In this document: in pieces, positions 57,695 to 64,000 of the stretch
Layout: the number at the start of each line of letters is the position of its first letter
How positions within the stretch are numbered: position 1 is the first letter of the stretch
DNA from: Microbacterium arborescens
GTDB taxonomy: Bacteria > Actinomycetota > Actinomycetes > Actinomycetales > Microbacteriaceae
Length of the DNA stretch: 64,000 nt
Assembly: GCF_030369635.1 (NCBI RefSeq)
Contig: NZ_CP128474.1
Location: 2,232,001 to 2,296,000, forward strand
Direction: 5' to 3'
Program-made: the position numbers and the translations under genes
Notes under the pieces: generated by a model
What the model was told of the DNA's origin: nothing
What the model saw: only the letters and a program-made list of their open reading frames with translations
Database searches by the model: none

Positions 57695-60396
57695 TTCTTC
57701 TTTGCCGCGGGCTTGCGCGTCGTGGTGGTCTTGCGCGCGGCCGTCTTGCGCTTGGGCGCGGGGCCCTTGGCGCGCTTGTCGGCGAGCAGCTGGACGGCGC
57801 GTTCGAAGGTGACCTCTTCGGCGTTCTCACCGCGCGGGATGGTCGCGTTGGTCTCACCGTCGGTGACGTAGGGACCGAACCGGCCGTCCTTGAGCTTGAT
57901 CGGCTTGCCGCTGGTGGGGTCGGCCTCGAACTCCTTGAGCGCGCTGGATGCGGCGCGGGCGCCGTACTTGGGCTGCGCGTAGACGGCGAGAGCTTCTTCG
58001 AGCGTGATGTCGAACAGCTGCTGCTCACTGGCGAGCGTGCGCGAGTCGGTGCCCTTCTTCAGGTACGGGCCGTACCGGCCGTTCTGCGCGGTGATCTCGT
58101 TGCCCGACTCGGGGTCGACGCCCACGACGCGAGGAAGCGAAAGCAGCTTGAGCGCCTGGTCGAGGTCGACCGTGTCGACGCTCATCGACTTGAAGAGCGA
58201 CGCCGTCCGCGGTTTGGGGGCCGCTTCCTTCTTCTTCGTCGTCTTCTTCTTGGCGGGCGCGACCTCGCCGGTCGACTCGTCGACGGTCTCGTCGGGCTCG
58301 GGCTCGAGCTCCTGCACGTACGGGCCGAAGCGCCCGTCCTTGACCACGATGAGCTTGCCGTTCTCGGGGTTCTCACCGAGCACCCGGTCACCGGCGACGG
58401 GAGCGTCGATGAGCTCCTGCGCCTTCTCGGGCGTCAACTCGTCGGGCGCGAGGTCGTCGGGCACGTTGACGATGCGCGTCTCGCCGTCGCCGACCGGGAC
58501 GTCGAGGTACGGACCGTACTTGCCGAAGCGCAGGGTCGCCACGTCGCCGATGGGCGTCGCGTTGAGCTCGCGCGCATCGATGTCGCCGAGGTTCTCGACG
58601 ATGTTGCGCAGACCCACGTGGTTGTCCGAGCCGAAGTAGAACTCCTGCAGCCAGGCCTCACGCGCCTGCTCGCCACGGGCGATGGCGTCGAGGTCGTCTT
58701 CGAGGGCGGCCGTGAAGTCGTAGTCGACGAGGTCGGAGAAGTGCTGCTCGAGCAGCCGCACGACGCTGAACGAGAGCCAGCTGGGCACGAGCGCCTGGCC
58801 GCGCTTGGTGACGTAGCCGCGTTCGAGGATGACGTCGATGATGCTCGCGAAGGTCGACGGACGCCCGATGCCCTTCTCCTCGAGCGCCTTGACGAGGCTC
58901 GCCTCGGTGTAGCGGGGCTTGGGGCTCGTCGCGTGGCCCTTGGGCTCGACATCCGACAGCGCGAGCTCGTCGCCCACGGCGACGGGCGGCAGCGACTGGT
59001 CGGCGGAGCGGTCATTGTCACCGCGCTTCTCGTCGTTGCCCTCTTCGTACGCCTCGAGGAAGCCCTTGAAGGTGTAGACGGTACCGGATGCCGTGAACGC
59101 GGCCCGCTTGCCGGCTGCGTCGACCTCGAGCGTGACGGTCGTGGTCTCGTACTTCGCGTCGGACATCTGGCTGGCGACGGTGCGCTTCCAGATGAGGTCG
59201 TACAGGCGCTGCTCGTCGCGGTCGAGACCGGAGGCGACGGATGCGGGCGTGCGGAACTCCTCGCCCGACGGGCGGATCGCCTCGTGCGCCTCCTGGGCGT
59301 TCTTGGCGTTGTTGCGGTACGAGCGCGGGCCCGCGGGAACCGCACGGTCGCCGTACAGCGCGACCGCCTGCGTGCGCGCCGCCGTCACGGCCTGCGCCGA
59401 GAGCGCGGTCGAGTCGGTACGCATATAGGTGATGTAGCCCTTCTCGTAGAGACGCTGGGCGACGCTCATCGCGTGCTTTGCGCTCATCGAGAGCTTGCGG
59501 CCGGCCTCCTGCTGCATCGTGGAGGTCGTGAACGGCGGCTTGGGGCTGCGGGTTCCGGGCTTGGCCTCGACCGCGGTGACGGCTGCGGTGGCAGCCTTCT
59601 CGATCGCGGCGGCGAGCTCGCGGGCGTCCTTCTCGTTGAGGACGACGACCGCCTTCTTGAGTGAACCGGTGTCGTCGAAGTCGGTGCCGCGGGCCAGCGG
59701 GGCACCGTCGAGCCGAGCGAGGCGGGTCGAGAACGAGCCGCCGTCCTTCGCGGCATGGGCCTCGATGTCCCAGTACGAGGCGGAGACGAACGACATCCGC
59801 TCGCGCTCGCGCTCGACGACCATGCGTGTGGCGGCGGACTGCACGCGGCCGGCGCTCAGTGCCTGACCGTCGCGGCCGGAGCCGATCTTGCGCCACAGCA
59901 CGGGTGAGACGTCCCAGCCGTAGAGGCGGTCGAGAACGCGGCGGGTCTCCTGGGCGTTGACGAGCGCGAGGTCGAGCTCGCGCGTGTTGTCGGCGGCCGC
60001 GCGGATGGCGTCCTTGGTGATCTCGTGGAAGACCATGCGCTTGACGGGAACTTTGGGCTTGAGCACCTCGAGCAGGTGCCAGGCGATCGCCTCGCCCTCG
60101 CGGTCTTCATCGGTGGCGAGCAGGACTTCGTCGGCGTCCTTCAGGGCGCGCTTGAGCTCGGCAACGGTCTTGGTCTTGCGATCGCTGACCACGTAATACG
60201 CATCGAAGCCGTTGTCGACGTCGATGGAGTACTTGCCGTACGCCTGCTTCTTGTCGGCCGGGATGTCCTCTTTCTTAGCGAGGTCCCGGATGTGCCCGAC
60301 CGAGCTGAGCACTTCGTACTCGTCGCCCAGGTAGCCCTGGATCGACTTCATCTTGGTCGGGGACTCGACGATGACGAGTTTCTTGCCGCCTGCCAC
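57691..60396 (-). CDS. topA: DNA topoisomerase I
   Basis: 901 residues. Relaxes negative supercoils. Toprim start KKLVIVESPTKMKSIQGYLGDEYEVLSSVGHIRDL, DEVLLATDEDREGEAIAWHLLEVL with the D-x-D-x-E metal site, and the active Tyr in EKGYITYMRTDST. The C-terminal part holds several GRFGPYV/GKYGPYL repeats and a Lys/Ala-rich tail (KRKTAARKTTTTRKPAAKKK), the zinc-free actinobacterial type. GTG start at 60396 chosen for AAAGGAAG upstream. First gene of the operon. Confidence 0.96.
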   Translation of the reverse strand: MAGGKKLVIVESPTKMKSIQGYLGDEYEVLSSVGHIRDLAKKEDIPADKKQAYGKYSIDVDNGFDAYYVVSDRKTKTVAELKRALKDADEVLLATDEDREGEAIAWHLLEVLKPKVPVKRMVFHEITKDAIRAAADNTRELDLALVNAQETRRVLDRLYGWDVSPVLWRKIGSGRDGQALSAGRVQSAATRMVVERERERMSFVSASYWDIEAHAAKDGGSFSTRLARLDGAPLARGTDFDDTGSLKKAVVVLNEKDARELAAAIEKAATAAVTAVEAKPGTRSPKPPFTTSTMQQEAGRKLSMSAKHAMSVAQRLYEKGYITYMRTDSTALSAQAVTAARTQAVALYGDRAVPAGPRSYRNNAKNAQEAHEAIRPSGEEFRTPASVASGLDRDEQRLYDLIWKRTVASQMSDAKYETTTVTLEVDAAGKRAAFTASGTVYTFKGFLEAYEEGNDEKRGDNDRSADQSLPPVAVGDELALSDVEPKGHATSPKPRYTEASLVKALEEKGIGRPSTFASIIDVILERGYVTKRGQALVPSWLSFSVVRLLEQHFSDLVDYDFTAALEDDLDAIARGEQAREAWLQEFYFGSDNHVGLRNIVENLGDIDARELNATPIGDVATLRFGKYGPYLDVPVGDGETRIVNVPDDLAPDELTPEKAQELIDAPVAGDRVLGENPENGKLIVVKDGRFGPYVQELEPEPDETVDESTGEVAPAKKKTTKKKEAAPKPRTASLFKSMSVDTVDLDQALKLLSLPRVVGVDPESGNEITAQNGRYGPYLKKGTDSRTLASEQQLFDITLEEALAVYAQPKYGARAASSALKEFEADPTSGKPIKLKDGRFGPYVTDGETNATIPRGENAEEVTFERAVQLLADKRAKGPAPKRKTAARKTTTTRKPAAKKK

Positions 60397-60749
60397 GAGT
60401 CTTCCTTTCTCCAGCGCACACCATACACGCGCCACACGGTGGAAGACGCTGGGAGCGCCGCGCCATATCCTTCTGTCGGCATGTCGGCGAGCGAGGGCCG
60501 CGCGGGCGCGCGCGTGCCCGCGGAATACACCCTCGGGTGGGCCGTATGCGACCGCCGGCTGCACGGGGGCGCCGGCATACGGAACCACGCATTGCGGATG
60601 ACGGCTGAGCATCGAATGCGCGACACCCATACGATCGCAGCACGCCGGCGGTTCCTGATCAGTCCCACTCGGCCAGGCCCGGTGGCTGAAGCGACCGGGC
60701 CGCTCTCCCGGATGGAAGGTGCGCGATGGCGATCGCGACATCGATGGGA
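60397..60749. other. 353-base intergenic region between the Tad operon and topA
   Basis: No gene supported. It should hold the topA promoter; TATGGT at 60420-60425 (minus strand) is a possible -10 box giving a short leader with the ribosome binding site. A small hairpin at 60677-60700 may end the Tad operon. Confidence 0.4.
60677..60700 (-). terminator. Possible terminator after the Tad operon
   Basis: Seven-base stem GCCCGGT / ACCGGGC with a ten-base loop, about 50 bases after the last Tad-operon stop. No T-tract. Confidence 0.3.
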
Positions 60750-61067
60750 TCATTCCGGCGGGCCCGCTCGAGAGCGCGCCTGAATGGCGAACACTCCGGC
60801 CGTCGACTCGACCAGGACGGTCGCGACCACGCCATCCATCTCGCATGCGGCGAGCGCGTGCCCCGACCGAGCGACGACCTGCGCGGCTCGGTCGCACGGC
60901 ACTCCCCCGATGAACCCGAGCGCGGTGTCGGCTGCGGCGAGCGCCGCCGTGTCGGCGACGGCTGACACCCGCGCCGACTGGATCGCGGCGGCCCCGGCGA
61001 GGGCGCAGCCCGCCGCGACCGTCGCCGTCACCGCCAGAACGCCGACGGCGGTGGCAACCCCAGCCAT
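60750..61067 (-). CDS. TadE-like protein of the Rv3654c type
   Basis: 105 residues. An N-terminal membrane helix (GVATAVGVLAVTATVAAGCALAG) followed by QSARVSAVADTAALAAADTALGFIGGVPCDRAAQVVARSGHALAACEMDG, with two cysteines. This pattern is that of the small TadE-like protein found at the end of actinobacterial Tad loci. Start at 61067 gives a one-base overlap with the preceding TadE stop (TGATG). Likely a minor pseudopilin or assembly factor. Confidence 0.8.
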   Translation of the reverse strand: MAGVATAVGVLAVTATVAAGCALAGAAAIQSARVSAVADTAALAAADTALGFIGGVPCDRAAQVVARSGHALAACEMDGVVATVLVESTAGVFAIQARSRAGPPE

Positions 61068-61405
61068 CAGAGCCCGCCCGACAGCGCGCACGCTTCCGCG
61101 CGCAGCGGCGGCAGGGGCAGAGGGATGCCGTGGCCCGCGGTCGCTGTCGCGCACGTGAGGTCCCCGTCGGATCGGACGTCGAGCGCCGCGCCCCCGACCG
61201 CTGTCTGAACGGCGGCCGCCGCCCGCCCGGCATCCTCGCCCCGCGCGATGAGCCGCGCCGCCTGCGCCGCCGCGTGCTCGAGGCGGATCTGCGTGCCCGC
61301 CGCCGCCAACGCGGCGACGGCGAGCAGCACCAGAAGCATCGCCGCCGGGACGACGACCGCGAACTCGGCGGCGACCGAGCCGCGATCGTCTCGGCGGAGT
61401 CTCAT
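61067..61405 (-). CDS. TadE-family pilus assembly protein
   Basis: 112 residues. MRLRRDDRGSVAAEFAVVVPAAMLLVLLAVAALAAAGTQIRLEHAAAQAARLIARG is the classic TadE start: a basic head, G-S-x-x-x-E-F cleavage-like motif and hydrophobic helix. The outer part has one Cys pair (CATATAGHG, EACALSGGL). Overlaps the DUF4244 gene by four bases. Confidence 0.88.
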   Translation of the reverse strand: MRLRRDDRGSVAAEFAVVVPAAMLLVLLAVAALAAAGTQIRLEHAAAQAARLIARGEDAGRAAAAVQTAVGGAALDVRSDGDLTCATATAGHGIPLPLPPLRAEACALSGGL

Positions 61406-61602
61406 TCGACGGTCAACGCCCGCCGCACGAGGTCGGTGAGGATGGCGCGCACCTCGTCGCTGCGCATGATGATCACCAGCAAGCCGGCAAAGGCGACGGC
61501 GGCCATCGTCGCGATGGCGTACTCGGCGGTCGCGGCGCCGGATTCGTCGGCGAACAGCTGTGCGGCGCGCGTGCGCGTCAGTCGGGGAAGGGATGGGGTC
61601 AT
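61402..61602 (-). CDS. DUF4244 / Flp-pilin-like protein
   Basis: 66 residues. A basic head (LPRLTRTRAAQLFADESGAATAEYAIATMAAVAFAGLLVIIMRSDEV) with the G-x-A-T-A-E-Y-A pattern typical of Flp/TadE-type prepilin cleavage and assembly, one helix, and a short tail. In actinobacteria DUF4244 proteins sit at this place in Tad loci and are the likely main pilin. GGAG lies six bases before the ATG. Confidence 0.88.
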   Translation of the reverse strand: MTPSLPRLTRTRAAQLFADESGAATAEYAIATMAAVAFAGLLVIIMRSDEVRAILTDLVRRALTVE

Positions 61603-61692
61603 GTCTGCTCCGTTCGGTTGTCAGGTGTTCGTCATGGGCACGGTGGGCACGGTCTGGTCTGGCGCGGTCGAACCCGCGCGGATGTCGCGACA

Positions 61693-62595
61693 TCACAGCG
61701 GCACCGAGGTGCTGCTCATCGCGCTGAGGAGCATCGGTGCCACGCCGATGAGGAGGAACGCGGGCAGCGTGCACACTCCGAGCGGCAGCAAGAGCCGTGA
61801 TGTCAGCTGCGCCGCCCTCATCCGGCCCTCGATGCGGGCACGGTGACGCTCCAGGTCTGCGGTCGCGCGCAGCAGGTCGACCGCGGGCACCCCGGCCGCG
61901 GTCGAGAGTCCGAGGACCTCCCGGTCCGCTGGCGCAAGCGCGACGTCGACGGACGCCAGGACTTCCTCTGCCCGGCGGGTCGACACACCGCTCGACAGCG
62001 CAATCGCTAGCAGCTCGGCGGACATCCCGGGGACACCGCCCACGGGTCGGGCTCGGGCGACGAGGCGACGGGTCCACAGGTGCGCTGTCGCCATCAGCAG
62101 CGCGCCGACGACGAGGCACGTCGCGCCGACGGGATGGCGCACCGTGGCGACGACGTCGAAGCCGAGCAGGAGGGCGAGCCCGACAGCGACGAGCGGCAAC
62201 CATCCCACGAGGCGCGCCGTGGCTGTGGGCTCGGCGAGCGCGACGCGAATGTCATCACGGGCCTGCTCGGCGTCGCGCAGCGCCTCGGCCATCCCTCGCA
62301 GCGTGCGCGCAAGCGGCGCTCCCACGGTCGTCGCGACATGCCAGGCAGTGGCGACCTCTCGCCAGGCTCCGGGTTCGGCAGCAATGGCACCGGTGAGCGG
62401 TTCACCCGCCCGACGTCGCTCGTCCACGCGGCGAGGTGCCGAGTCGCCCGACGCCGCCAGATGTTCCCAAGCCCTGTCGGGCGCGATACCGGCTTCGAGC
62501 AGCACAGCGAGACGGTGCAGGGCCGGGGCAACACCGGCCACCGCCGCGGCATCCGCTTCAGCCGCGGAATGGGCCCGCCGCCACCGCCGCTTCAC
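61693..62595 (-). CDS. TadB/TadC-type type II secretion F-domain protein
   Basis: 300 residues. T2SSF domain with APALHRLAVLLEAGIAPDRAWEHLA, VGAPLARTLRGMAEALRDAEQARDDIRVALAEPTATARLVGWLPLVAVGLALLLG, a repeated module MSAELLAIALSSGVSTRRAEEVLAS and LTSRLLLPLGVCTLPAFLLIGVAPMLLS. It is the inner-membrane platform of the pilus motor. Only one such gene is present, although Tad loci usually have separate tadB and tadC; the two modules may be fused or one lost. Confidence 0.88.
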   Translation of the reverse strand: MKRRWRRAHSAAEADAAAVAGVAPALHRLAVLLEAGIAPDRAWEHLAASGDSAPRRVDERRRAGEPLTGAIAAEPGAWREVATAWHVATTVGAPLARTLRGMAEALRDAEQARDDIRVALAEPTATARLVGWLPLVAVGLALLLGFDVVATVRHPVGATCLVVGALLMATAHLWTRRLVARARPVGGVPGMSAELLAIALSSGVSTRRAEEVLASVDVALAPADREVLGLSTAAGVPAVDLLRATADLERHRARIEGRMRAAQLTSRLLLPLGVCTLPAFLLIGVAPMLLSAMSSTSVPL

Positions 62596-63608
62596 GCCCG
62601 CTCCTCGATCCCGAGTCTTCCGCCTCGAAGGACCGGCCGGGCGATCCCCGTGACGCGTCGCGCGCCGTCGACATGACCGACATGGATGATCGCGCCAATC
62701 GCGCTCACCACCTGTCGGGCGACGCCGTGATCGTCGAGCCCCGCCAGCGCACCGAGCGCCTCGAGCCGGGCCGGGACGTCAGCGAGACCGCTCGCGTGCA
62801 CCGTCCCCGCTCCGCCGTGATGGCCCGTGTTGAGGGCGGTCAGCAACTCGCGGACCTCTTCACCGCGGCACTCGCCCACCACGAGCCGATCGGGTCGCAT
62901 GCGGAGCGCCTCCCGCACCAGCCGAGCGAGCGGCACGGCCCCGGCGCCCTCGAGATTGGGTTGGCGCGCCTCGAGCCGGACATGGTGCGGATGGTCGAGC
63001 CGCAGCTCGGCGACATCCTCGATCGTCACGATCCGTTCGGTCGGCCTCGCGGCTGACAGCAACGCCGCGAGAAGCGTCGTCTTCCCGGCGCCCGTCGCCC
63101 CCGTGACGAGGAGATTGGTCCGATCCGCGACGAGTCGGCGGAGGTCCTCGGCGACCGTGGCGTCGAACATCCCGCGTTGCTCGAGTTCGGCCAGGCTCAG
63201 TTGCTCGACCGCCGGAAGCCGAATCGAGATCGCGGAGCCTTCGCAGGCCACCGGCGCCAGCACCGCGTGCACTCGGATACCGCCGGCCCACCGCACGTCG
63301 GCACAGGGAGTCGCATCGTCGAGATGACGTCCGCCGAGGGCGATCAACGCCACGGCGAGCGCACGCACCTCCGCCTCGTTCGGGCGCCACCCTTCAACGG
63401 CCTCGGCGCCGCCACCACGGTCGACGAAGACACCGCGTTCGCCGTTGACGAAGACATCCGTCGCATCCGGGTCGAGCAGATGCTCACGCAACGGATCGAA
63501 CGCCGCGTCGGCGGGAAGCTGGCGCCGTGGTTTCGCTGGCGATGTCGGTTCGCGCCGTGCGGCGACAACGGAGCCCGAGCGCGGTGCGACGACGAATGTT
63601 GATGCCAT
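62592..63608 (-). CDS. tadA: TadA/CpaF-family secretion ATPase
   Basis: 338 residues. Motor ATPase of the Tad pilus. Walker A TGATGAGKTTLLAALLS, Asp box IVTIEDVAELRL, Walker B-like LVVGECRGEEVRELLTALNTGHHGGAGTVHA with the His box. The N-terminal domain (ATDVFVNGERGVFVDRGGG) is short compared with ~400-450 residue CpaF proteins, as in the actinobacterial group. Overlaps the F-domain gene by four bases. TAATGT ends six bases before the ATG: leaderless. Confidence 0.94.
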   Translation of the reverse strand: MASTFVVAPRSGSVVAARREPTSPAKPRRQLPADAAFDPLREHLLDPDATDVFVNGERGVFVDRGGGAEAVEGWRPNEAEVRALAVALIALGGRHLDDATPCADVRWAGGIRVHAVLAPVACEGSAISIRLPAVEQLSLAELEQRGMFDATVAEDLRRLVADRTNLLVTGATGAGKTTLLAALLSAARPTERIVTIEDVAELRLDHPHHVRLEARQPNLEGAGAVPLARLVREALRMRPDRLVVGECRGEEVRELLTALNTGHHGGAGTVHASGLADVPARLEALGALAGLDDHGVARQVVSAIGAIIHVGHVDGARRVTGIARPVLRGGRLGIEERA

Positions 63609-63614
63609 GCCCCG

Positions 63615-63637
63615 ACATTAGGAACGGTCAGAACCGT
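63615..63637 (-). promoter_or_regulatory. Leaderless tadA promoter with adjacent inverted repeat
   Basis: TAATGT (63615-63620, minus strand), six bases (CGGGGC), ATG at 63608. The repeat ACGGT-N4-ACCGT at 63624-63637 lies in the promoter spacer, where a regulator could block or help polymerase. Confidence 0.5.
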
Positions 63638-63757
63638 CAGCCGACCCACGTACCCGAACAGGGGACAGCTCAGATCGGTGCCGCGCTGGGGAGAAGTCTC
63701 GACGAGGAACCCGTCGCCTTCCGTGCGAGTGAGTCGCTCCCCCGAGGAAAAGAAGAA

Positions 63758-63794
63758 GGACGGCACCCCACATTGGGGGATAGGGGTGCCGTCC
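63758..63794 (-). terminator. Terminator-like hairpin upstream of the Tad operon
   Basis: Perfect 12-base stem GGACGGCACCCC / GGGGTGCCGTCC; on the minus strand it is followed by TTCTTCTTTTCC, a T-rich tract. An alternative inner stem CCCC/GGGG is possible. It probably ends a transcript from beyond the window edge, or acts as an attenuator before tadA. Confidence 0.5.
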
Positions 63795-63823
63795 ACGCAA
63801 CGTCCCGCCGCTTGGGGGGTAGG
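63773..63823 (-). repeat. Two direct copies of CCTAYCCCCCAA
   Basis: On the minus strand, CCTACCCCCCAA (63812-63823) and CCTATCCCCCAA (63773-63784), 39 bases apart. Possible regulator sites. Confidence 0.4.
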
Positions 63824-63901
63824 TCGGGCCGTCACGGGCGCGATCGATGTCGCAGCCGTCGATCAGCTTATCTCCCGAACCCGATGCGACCCAATCAGGC
63901 G

Positions 63902-63917
63902 ACGCCATGCATGGCGT
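63902..63917. repeat. 16-base perfect palindrome
   Basis: ACGCCATGCATGGCGT, fully self-complementary, in a gene-free stretch. Likely a dimeric regulator site, unassigned. Confidence 0.45.
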
Positions 63918-64000
63918 GACACGACCACCCACTATCGGCGGTAGTCTCCTGATCTCGTCGCGGTCTAGATTGACCGCACGCCGCCGTGCGCGGCGCCATC

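Larger units (their letters stand above)
63609..64000. other. 392-base region upstream of the Tad operon
   Basis: No gene is supported. It holds the tadA -10 box, an inverted repeat ACGGT-CAGA-ACCGT (63624-63637), a terminator-like hairpin (63758-63794), two copies of CCTAYCCCCCAA (minus strand), and a 16-base palindrome (63902-63917). It therefore looks regulatory. Confidence 0.55.

Noticed and set aside
63618..63932. 104-codon open frame upstream of tadA
   Set aside because: It spans the hairpin and palindrome, has no domain, and its composition looks like random high-GC DNA. Treated as regulatory sequence.
1..64000. Insertion sequences, prophage or integrated plasmid
   Set aside because: No transposase, integrase, phage or conjugation gene was found, and composition looks even across the window.

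Overview
The window is high-GC DNA with dense, mostly co-oriented operons, many 1-4 base start/stop overlaps, a nucleoid protein of the Lsr2 family, a SigK/RskA pair, and a Tad-type pilus locus with a DUF4244 pilin-like gene. This points to an actinobacterium of the Microbacteriaceae (Microbacterium-like); the genus is inferred from gene content, not from an rRNA gene. No insertion sequence, prophage, CRISPR array or replication origin was seen. The region looks like ordinary chromosome mixing housekeeping genes (topA, tmk, holB, two tRNAs, catalase) with accessory uptake and regulatory modules.

Layout. 0-2.5 kb: sigK-rskA divergent from a fasciclin-domain lipoprotein. 2.6 kb: tRNA-Lys. 2.7-12.8 kb: a polysaccharide-use locus with a LacI regulator, two sugar ABC permeases, a GH130 enzyme, a very large wall-anchored PL8-type lyase and a sugar-binding lipoprotein. 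Two near-identical promoters sharing the palindrome AAACCGGTTT tie the two divergent halves into one LacI regulon. 13-20.7 kb: catalase, Lsr2, small membrane proteins, a MarR/VOC divergent pair with twin operators, a DUF218 protein, PhzF and others. 20.7-26 kb: a CitA/CitB-like two-component system divergent from a tripartite tricarboxylate transporter (tctCBA). 26-29.6 kb: a three-gene redox operon (SDR, gluconate-2-dehydrogenase-subunit-3-like fusion, GMC oxidoreductase).

29.6-34.1 kb: two TetR regulators with targets (DUF1304 protein and quinone-oxidoreductase-like enzyme; DHA2 efflux pump). 34.2-37.7 kb: a WcbI-like protein, a CGNR zinc-finger regulator, and a D,D-carboxypeptidase. 37.8-44.2 kb: a lipoprotein, membrane-fusion protein, ABC ATPase and FtsX-like permease operon followed by a membrane Ser/Thr kinase. 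44.2-50.1 kb: nicotinamidase, MMPL transporter, TetR, and a sugar isomerase/Gfo-Idh-MocA pair. 50.2-53.2 kb: tRNA-Thr and a methionine-type ABC importer (metQ, metN, metI order). 53.3-60.4 kb: a nucleotidyltransferase flanked by copies of a 57-nt hairpin repeat, then the topA-tmk-holB-peptidase operon. 60.7-63.6 kb: a compact Tad secretion/pilus operon.

Two patterns recur. Many monocistronic or operon-leading genes have a TAnnnT -10 hexamer ending 6-7 bases before the start codon and no ribosome binding site, the signature of leaderless mRNAs. Genes for abundant binding proteins are followed by a strong hairpin before the next gene of their operon (after the sugar-binding protein and after metQ). 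Functions rest on reading motifs by eye; no database search was possible.
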